A stretch of DNA of 64,000 nt from Cepaea nemoralis (Eukaryota > Mollusca > Gastropoda > Stylommatophora > Helicidae): assembly GCA_014155875.1 (NCBI GenBank), contig JACEFZ010006318.1, forward strand, positions 988,001-1,052,000, in the 5' to 3' direction. A program made the translations under genes and the position numbers. Position 1 is the first letter of the stretch. The number at the start of each line of letters is the position of its first letter. Shown piece by piece: positions 56,356 to 64,000 of the stretch. The notes beneath the pieces were generated by a model. The model did no database searches. It worked only from the letters and a program-made list of their open reading frames with translations, and was not told the DNA's origin.

Positions 56356-57973
56356 GGAAAAAATATTTTGTTGAATTACTAAATTGTGAAGCTCCAAGTA
56401 ACACTTTCCCACAGGAAGAGGTTCTAACGTGTGAATCACAAATCGAAGAACCTGCATTTGAAGAAATCTATATGTAATCACACGACTTAAAAACAATAAG
56501 GCAACTGGGGCTGATGGAATTGCTGCTGAATTTATAAAGGCAGGTGGCCATGCATTACATCTAAAGCTATTCGAACTAATAATAAAAATCCGGAGGACAG
56601 AATAATTACCCCATGACTGGAAAGAGTCATTATTGATACCTATCTTTAAGAAAGGAGACAAGTTCCAATGTGAAAATTATAGAGGAATATCACTACTGTC
56701 CACAAGCTATAAGATACTATCCGCAGTATTACGAAATAGACTAAAACCATATTCAGAAGACATATTAGGTGACTACCAGGCGGGTTTTAGACAAAACAGA
56801 TCAACAATAGATCGGATAGTTATCTTACGACAAATAGCCGAGAAAAATTGGGAATACAAAAGAGATCTCCATAACAATTTTGTGGATTTTAAAAAGGCTA
56901 TGATAGTGTCCATAGGAACAGTCTATGGAATGCTATGCAGGAATTTTGGAATACCAAGGAATTATTCAACACGACCAGACTATGCATGGAAGATACTTAT
57001 AATATAGTAACATATAAAGGCAGGAAATCAGACCCTTTCCAAATAACATCTGGCTTGAAACAGGGTGATGCACTATCGCCGCTACTCTTCAATCTGGCTC
57101 AGAACGTTGTATGGAAGGTAAAGGAGGAATGTGATATTGGAGGAACATCCAAGCTGCTTGGTTATGCAGATGATATAGATATTATAGGGGAAAATGAACA
57201 AAAGACATTAGAAATGTTGACTCACTTAAAGGAAAAAGCCCAACAGATCGGGCTGGTTATCAAACAAGATAAGACAGAATATATGGTAATTTCAAGAGAA
57301 GGAATGGCTAAAAACTCTGGCCACATACAAAGAGATAAAAAGACCATTAAAAGAACGGAAACATACAAATACCTGGGTACAATCTTCAACTGCTCCGACA
57401 TCATAAGGGAAGAAATTGAAATACAAACTAGAATCACTTCTGGAAATAAGATATACTTTGCACTACAACATCTACTAAAATCAAATGCGCTATCTCGTAA
57501 CACCAAAATCACAATATACAAAACACTGATCAGACCGGTTGTGCTGTATGGCTCTGAAACCTGGAGTACAACGAAAGGAGACGAAGCCTTGTTACAAACC
57601 TATGAGAACAAAGTTTTAAGACGCATCTTTGGACCCATTAGGGATACACAAAGTGGAGAGTGGAAAAGAAGGAGTAACAAAGACATTTATGATCTGTTTA
57701 AGTCCCCGCTAATCGCTGGTATCATGAAGGCTAATAGACTACAATGGCTGGGGCATATAGAAAGAATGGAAGATAATTGGGAAACAAAACTCGCTTACAT
57801 TCAGGAAATAAATGACCGCAGACCCCAAGGTAGACCAAGAAGACGGTGGAGAAATAATATATACACAGACCTACAAGCACCTGAAATCAACGACTAGCAA
57901 GAGGTCAACCAGAGAGACGAATGAAGACGGATTGTATCTGCAGCAAAGAACCTCAATGGCTCGGAACGCTGAT
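56356..57973 (+). pseudogene. LINE 'E', main part (reverse transcriptase)
   Basis: Plus strand, resuming at WKKYFVELLN. Then LKNNKATGADGIAAEFIKAG, IPIFKKGDKFQCENYRGIS, DYQAGFRQNRSTIDRI, FVDFKKAYDSVHRNSLWNAM after correcting a one-base loss near 56899, LKQGDALSPLLFNLA and LLGYADDIDIIG with both catalytic Asp. Later blocks are YKYLGTIFN, VLYGSETW, RLQWLGHIERM and GRPRRRW. Premature stops lie near 56477 and 56603; the frame 56935-57897 is open for 320 codons and ends at a TAG where related frames have Trp. A decayed C-terminus reading QRDE...AKNLNGSER precedes the (GAA)n tail. Confidence 0.9.
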
Positions 57974-57977
57974 GAAG

Positions 57978-58007
<30 letters not shown>
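57974..58007 (+). repeat. (GAA)n 3' tail of LINE E
   Basis: About eleven GAA triplets directly after the LINE E 3' end. Followed at 58009-58060 by a 20-bp direct duplication (TGTTTGTAGTGAATGCAGGT, twice). Confidence 0.9.
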
Positions 58008-58008
<1 letters not shown>

Positions 58009-58139
58009 GTTTGTAGTGAATGCAGGTGATGTTCTATTCGAAATGTTTGTAGTGAATGCAGGTAGATGTGGTGAGGCACACAGTTTGCTTCCACCATGTA
58101 TGCAAAATATTATTTAAAAAAAAAAATAATTAAGGACCC

Positions 58140-58378
58140 TGTTCTACACTTTGAAGCTTATCAGGTACATGATGTTAGTGCCATTATTTGATAGATCAAC
58201 TGGTGCTTGGTGGGCGACGCCAATAACACGCAGGCCACCTTTACCACCAGCAAATTTCCTGGGTACTATTGTTAGACTGGGTCGACCTCTGAACCCGGGT
58301 GGATTTAAAAAAAAACACAACCCCGCCTGATGCATATTTGAACGCTTGACCACTGGGCAGGCAGGCAAGCCTGATCAT
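58140..58378 (-). mobile_element. SINE family 2 copy (minus)
   Basis: Minus strand: head near 58340-58378 (CTTGCCTGCCTGCCCAGTGG then a decayed box B), A/T run, and the core CAATAGTACCCAGGAAATTT. Confidence 0.6.
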
Positions 58379-58485
58379 GTGTGTGTGTGTGTGTCTCCCT
58401 GTGTCCTGCACGTATTCTAGCCACTGGTTATGTGTGTGTGTGCGTGCGCGTGCGTGCTTGCCTACGTGAGTGGATGTCTGTATCT
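58379..58485 (+). repeat. GT-rich lead-in to the minisatellite
   Basis: Two GT tracts (58378-58394 and 58430-58460) separated by sequence unlike the array unit. It may be a degenerate edge of the array. Confidence 0.6.
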
Positions 58486-59607
58486 ATTGTGGCAATGTGC
58501 ATGTGTGTGTGTGTGTATTGTAGTTGCTGGCACACTGTCGGCAGTAACGAGCCCTCAATAACCTGGTGTCTCCTACTTGTCTCAATGTGCATGTGTGTGT
58601 GTGTGTGTATTGTAGTTGCTGGCACACTGTCGGCAGTAACGAGCCCTCAATAACCTGGTGTCTCCTACTTGTCTCAATGTGCATGTGTGTGTGTGTGTGT
58701 ATTGTAGTTGCTGGCACACTGTCGGCAGTAACGAGCCCTCAATAACCTGGTGTCTCCTATTGTCTCAATGTGCATGTGTGTGTGTGTGTGTATTGTAGTT
58801 GCTGGCACACTGTCGGCCAGTACCGAGCCCTCAATAACCTGGTGTCTCCTACTTGTCTCAATGTGCATGTGTGTGTGTGTGTGTATTGTAGTTGTGGCAC
58901 ACTGTCGGCAGTAACGAGCCCTCAATAACTGTGTCCTCCTACTTGTCTCAATGTGCATGTCGTGTGTGTGTGTATGTATTGTAGTGCTGACACACTGTCG
59001 GCAGTAACGAGCCCTCAATAACCTGGTGTCTCCTACTTGTCTCAATGTGCATGTGTGTGTTTGTGTGTGTGTGGTGTTGTAGTTGCTCGACACACTGTCG
59101 GGCAGTAAACGAGCCCTCAATTAACCTGGTGTCTCCTACTTGTCTCAATGTGCATGTGTGTGTGTGTATGTATTGTAGTTGCTGACACACTGTCGGCAGT
59201 AACGAGCTCTCAATAACCTGGTGTCTCCTACTTGTCTCAATGTGCATGTGTGTGTGTATGTATTGTAGTTGCTGACACACTGTCGGCAGTAACGAGCCCT
59301 CAATAACCTGGTGTCTCCTACTTGTACTCAATGTGCATGTGTGTGTGTGTGTATTGTAGTTGCTGGCACACTGTCGGCAGTAACGAGCCCTCAATAACCT
59401 GGTGTCTCCTACTTGTCTCAATGTGCATGTGTGTGTGTGTGTGTATTGTAGTTGCTGACACACTGTCGGCAGTAACGAGCCCTCAATAACCTGGTGTCTC
59501 CTACTTGTCTCATGTGCATGTGTGTGTGTGTGTGATTGTAGTTGCTGACACACTGTCGGCAGTAACGAGCCCTCAATAACCTGGTGTCTCCTACTTGTCT
59601 CAATGTG

Positions 59608-59640
<33 letters not shown>

Positions 59641-62600
59641 TGTAGTTGCTGACACACTGTCGGCAGTAACGAGCCCTCAATAACCTGGTGTCTCCTACTT
59701 GTCTCAATGTGCATGTGTGTGTGTGTATGTATTGTAGTTGCTGACACACTGTCGGCAGTAACGAGCTCTCAATAACCTGGTGTCTCCTACTTGTCTCAAT
59801 GTGCATGTGTGTGTGTGTATGTATTGTAGTTGCTGACACACTGTCGGCAGTAACGAGCCCTCAATAACCTGGTGTCTCCTACTTGTCTCAATGTGCATGT
59901 GTGTGTGTGTGTGTATTGTAGTTGCTGGCACACTGTCGGCAGTAACGAGCCCTCAATAACCTGGTGTCTCCTACTTGTCTCAATGTGCATGTGTGTGTGT
60001 GTGTATTGTAGTTGCTGGCACACTGTCGGCAGTAACGAGCCCTCAATAACCTGGTGTCTCCTACTTGTCTCAATGTGCATGTGTGTGTGTATGTGTATTG
60101 TAGTTGCTGGCACACTGTCGGCAGTAACGAGCCCTCAATAACCTGGTGTCTCCTACTTGTCTCAATGTGCATGTGTGTGTGTGTGTGTATTGTAGTTGCT
60201 GGCACACTGTCGGCAGTAACGAGCCCTCAATAACCTGGTGTCCTCCTACTTGTCTCAATGTGCATGTGTGTGTGGTGTGTGTGTATTGTAGTTGCTGGCA
60301 CACTGTCGGCAGTAACGAGCTCTCAATAACCTGGTGTCTCCTACTTGTCTCAATGTGCCATGTGTGTGTGTGTGTATTGTAGTTGCTGGCACACTGTCGG
60401 CAGTAACGAGCCCTCAATAACCTGGTGTCTCCTACTTGTCTCAATGTGCATGTGTGTGTGTATGTGTATTGTAGTTGCTGGCACACTGTCGGCAGTAACG
60501 AGCCCTCAATAACCTGGTGTCTCCTACTTGTCTCAATGTGCATGTGTGTGTGTGTGTGTATTGTAGTTGCTGGCACACTGTCGGCAGTAACGAGCCCTCA
60601 ATAACCTGGTGTCTCCTACTTGTCTCAATGTGCATGTGTGTGTGTGTGTGTGTGTATTGTAGTTGCTGGCACACTGTCGGCAGTAACGAGCTCTCAATAA
60701 CCTGGTGTCTCCTACTTGTCTCAATGTGCATGTGTGTGTGTATGTGTATTGTAGTTGCTGACACACTGTCGGCAGTAACGAGCTCTCAATAACCTGGTGT
60801 CTCCTACTTGTCTCAATGTGCATGTGTGTGTGTGTGTGTATTGTAGTTGCTGGCACACTGTCGGCAGTAACGAGCCCTCATAACCTGGTGTCTCCTACTT
60901 GTCTCAATGTGCATGTGTGTGTGTGTGTGTATTGTAGTTGCTGGCACACTGTCGGCAGTAACGAGCCCTCAATAACCTGGTGTCTCCTACTTGTCTCAAT
61001 GTGCATGTGTGTGTGTGTGTGTGTATTGTAGTTGCTGGCACACTGTCGGCAGTAACGAGCCCTCAATAACCTGGTGTCTCCTACTTGTCTCAATGTGCAT
61101 GTGTGTGTTGTGTGTATTGTAGTTGCTGGCACACTGTCGGCAGTAATGAGCCCTCAATAACCTGGTGTCTCCTACTTGTCTCAATGTGCATGTGTGTGTG
61201 TGTGTATTGTAGTTTGCTGGCACACTGTCGGCAGTAACGAGCCCTCAATAACCTGGTGTCTCCTACTTGTCTCAATGTGCATGTGTGTGTGTATGTGTAT
61301 TGTAGTTGCTGGCACACTGTCGGCAGTAACGAGCCCTCAATAACCTGGTGTCTCCTACTTGCGCAATGTGCATGTGTGTGTGTGTGTGTATTGTAGTTGC
61401 TGGCACACTGTCGGCAGTAACGAGCCCTCAATAACCTGGTGTCTCCTACTTGTCTCAATGTGCATGTAGTGTGTGTGTGTGTGTGTATTGTAGTTGCCTG
61501 GCACACTGTCGGCAGTAACGAGCTCTCAATAACCTGGTGTTCTCCTACTGTCTCAATGTGCTGTGTGTGTGTATGTGTATTGTAGTTGCTGACACACTGT
61601 CGGCAGTAACGAGCTCTCAATAACCTGGTGTCTGGCCTATTGTCTCAATGTGCATGGTGTGTGTGTGTGTGTATTGTAGTTGCGGCACACTGTCGGCAGT
61701 AACGAGCCCTCAATAACCTGGTGTCTCCTACTTGGCTCAATGTGCATGTGGTGGTGTGTGTGTATTGTAGTTGCTGGCACACGTCGCAGTAACGAGCCCT
61801 CAATAACCTGGTGTCTCCTACTTGTCTCAATGTGCATGTGGTGTGTGTGTGTGTATTGTAGTTGCTGGCACACTGTCGGCAGTAACGAGCCCTCAATAAC
61901 CTGGGTCTCCTACTTGTCTCAATGTGCATGTGTGTGTGTGTGTATTGTAGTTGCTGGCACACTGTCGGCAGTAACGAGCCCTCAATAACCTGGTGTCTCC
62001 TACTTGTCTCAATGTGCATGTGTGTGTGTGTGTGTGTGTATTGTAGTTGCTGACACACTGTCGGCAGTAATGAGCTCTCAATAACCTGGTGTCTCCTACT
62101 TGTCTCAAGTGCATGTGGTGTGTGTGTGTATTGTAGTTGCTGACACACTGTCGGCAGTAATGAGCCCTCAATAACCTGGTGTCTCCTACTTGTCTCAATG
62201 TGCATGTGTGTGTGTGTGTATTGTAGTTGCTGACACACTGTCGGCAGTAATGAGCTCTCAATAACCTGGTGTCTCCTACTTGTCTCAATGTGCATGTGTG
62301 TGTGTGTGTGTATTGTAGTTGCTGACACACTGTCGGCAGTAACGAGCCCTCAATAACCTGGTGTCTCCTACTTGTCTCAATGTGCATGTGTGTGTGTGTG
62401 TGTATTGTAGTTGCTGGCACACTGTCGGCAGTAATGAGCCCTCAATAACCTGGTGTCTCCTACTTGTCTCAATGTGCTGTGGGTGTGTGGTGTGTATTGT
62501 AGTTGCTGACAACACTGTCGGCATAACTGAGCTCTCAATAACCTGGTGTCTCCTACTTGTCTCAATGTGCATGTGTTGTGTGTGGTGTGTATGTAGTGCT

Positions 62601-64000
62601 GACACACTGTCGGCAGTAATGAGCCCTCCAATAACCTGGTGTCTCCTACTTGTCTCAATGTGCATGGTGTGTTGTGTGTGTATTGTAGTTGCTGACACAC
62701 TGTCGGCAGTAATGAGCTCTCAATAACCTGGTGTCTCCTACTTGTCTCAATGTGCATGTGTGTGTGTGTGTGTATTGTAGTTGCTGACACACTGTCGGCA
62801 GTAACGAGCCCTCAATAACCTGGTGTCTCCTACTTGTCTCAATGTGCATGTGTGTGGTGTGTGTATTGTAGTTGCTGGCACACTGTCGGCAGTACGAGCC
62901 CTCAATAACCTGGTGTCTCCTACTTGTCTCAATGTGCATGTGTGTGTGTGTGTGTGTATTGTAGTTGCTGGCACACTGTCGGCAGTAATCGAGCCTCAAT
63001 AACCTGGTGTCTCCTACTTGTCTCAATGTGCATGTGTGTGTTGTGTGTTATTGTAGTTGCTGGCACACTGTCGGCAGTAACGAGCCATCAATAACCTGGT
63101 GTCTCCTACTTGTCTCAATGTGCATGTGTGTGTGTGTGTGTGTGTATTGTAGTTGCTGACACACTGTCGGCAGTAATGAGAGTCTCTCAATAACCTGGTG
63201 TCCTCCTACTTGTCTCAATGTGCATGTGTTGTGTGTGTGTATTTGTAGTTGCTGACAACAATGTCTGCAGTAATGAGCTCTCAAGAACCTGGTGTCTCCT
63301 ACTTGTCTCAATTGTGCATGTGTGTGTGTGTGTGTATTGTAGTTGCTGACACACTGTCGGCAGTAATGAGCCCTCAATACCCTGGTGTCTCCTACGTGTC
63401 TCAATGTGCATGGTGTGTGTGTGTATTGTAGTTGCTGACACACTGTCGGCAGTTAATGAGCTCTCAATAACCTGGTGTCTCCTACTTGTCTCAATGTGAA
63501 TGTGTGGTGGTGTGTGTATTGTAGTTGCTGACACACTGTCGGCAGTAACGAGCCCTCAATAACCTGGTGTCTCTACTTGTCTCAATGTGCATGTGTGTGT
63601 GGTGTGTGTATTGTAGTTTGCTGGCACACTGTCAGGCAGTAATGAGCCCTCAATAACCTGGTGTCTCCTACTTGTTCTCAATGTGCATGTGTGTGTGGTG
63701 TGGTATTGTAGTTGCTGACACACTGTCGGCAGTAATGAGCTCTCAATAACCTGGTGTCTCCTACTTGTCTCAATGTGCATGTGTGTGTGTGTGTGTATTG
63801 TAGTTGCTGACACACTGTCGGCAGTAATGAGCCCTCAATAACCTGGTGTCTCCTACTTGTCTCAATGTGCATGTGTGTGTGTGTGTGTGTGTATTGTAGT
63901 TGCTGCCACACTGTCGGCAGTAATGAGCTCTCATAACCTGGTGTCTCCTACTTTTCCTCAATGTGCATGTGTGTGTGTGGATGTATTGTAGTTGCTGGCA
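58486..64000 (+). repeat. Composite minisatellite, about 92-bp unit, about 60 copies, runs off the window
   Basis: Head-to-tail units of mostly 90-96 bp. Each unit is CAATGTGCAT, a (GT)n tract of 5-15 repeats (sometimes with one TATG), then ATTGTAGTTGCTGGCACACT, GTCGGCAGTAACGAGCCCTC and AATAACCTGGTGTCTCCTAC, then TTGTCT. Variant sites: GGCACAC/GACACAC, AACGAG/AATGAG and GAGCCC/GAGCTC. Single-base indels cluster at 58.7-59.1, 61.3-61.9 and 62.4-63.7 kb. Many frames on both strands are open because the unit has few stop codons in any frame; they are not genes. The array continues beyond 64000. Confidence 0.97.

Noticed and set aside
58381..63961. Many open frames rich in THTHTH/MHIETSRRHQVIEG and CVCVCV
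   Set aside because: They follow from a 92-bp unit with few stops; the frame changes from unit to unit and both strands are open.
58486..64000. CRISPR-like regular repeats
   Set aside because: Neighbouring units have no unique spacers; the variable part is only GT length. It is a eukaryotic minisatellite.

Overview
The window is nuclear DNA from an animal, most likely a lophotrochozoan and probably a mollusc. It has no operons, no bacterial-style gene packing and almost no host coding sequence. Instead it is a dense graveyard of non-LTR retrotransposons (LINEs), one Penelope-like element, several tRNA-derived SINE families, short inverted-repeat elements, minisatellites and microsatellites. 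The lineage guess rests mainly on one host exon at 35691-36491. It encodes an acidic, serine-rich N-terminal region followed by the first half of a nuclear-receptor DNA-binding domain with P-box CEACK, ending at a strong splice donor. That P-box is the known hallmark of the first DNA-binding domain of the two-DBD nuclear receptors of flatworms, molluscs and related animals. I name the organism no further.

Layout. 1-3.3 kb: unassigned DNA with a decayed tandem duplication. 3.3-6.1 kb: LINE 'A' fragment (+) and a broken RNase H-bearing LINE 'B-prime' (-). 6.3-14.8 kb: SINEs, a TTAA-flanked inverted-repeat element, GACA, TC and GAA repeats and a 39-bp minisatellite. 14.8-15.5 kb: LINE 'C' fragment (-). 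15.9-20.8 kb: SINE cluster and an 86-bp tandem repeat interrupted by later insertions. 21.0-21.8 kb: old LINE reverse transcriptase. 22.3 kb: a tRNA-Arg(TCG) gene, the only credible RNA gene. 23-33.4 kb: mostly unassigned, with a second-order nested insertion, a 62-bp minisatellite and SINEs. 33.5-35.2 kb: LINE 'F' with an apparent 5' inversion, bounded by an 11-bp target-site duplication. 35.7-36.5 kb: nuclear-receptor exon. 36.6-43.7 kb: LINE fragments ('G', B-prime, C), SINEs and an AT repeat. 44.2-46.8 kb: a Penelope-like element flanked by an 18-bp duplication. 47.3-58.0 kb: a pile-up of LINEs A, B, B-prime, D and E with two clear element-in-element insertions. 58.5-64.0 kb: a composite minisatellite of roughly 60 units of about 92 bp, each carrying its own GT tract, running off the window.

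How the parts relate. LINE letters are labels used only here. Each LINE family ends in its own short tandem repeat: GATT (A), TGATAAC (B), ACTA (B-prime), GAA (C and E), GAAT (D) and AATG (F). Several microsatellites in the window are therefore retroposon tails; the 235-bp GAA tract at 13.5 kb is bounded by a target-site duplication that proves this origin for it. Target-site duplications were read directly for eleven insertions and give a relative order of events. No complete retrotransposon was found. The most intact open frame is 565 codons in the B-prime copy at 49.8-51.5 kb, which is 5' truncated. No CRISPR array, LTR retroelement, rRNA gene or bacterial feature was seen.
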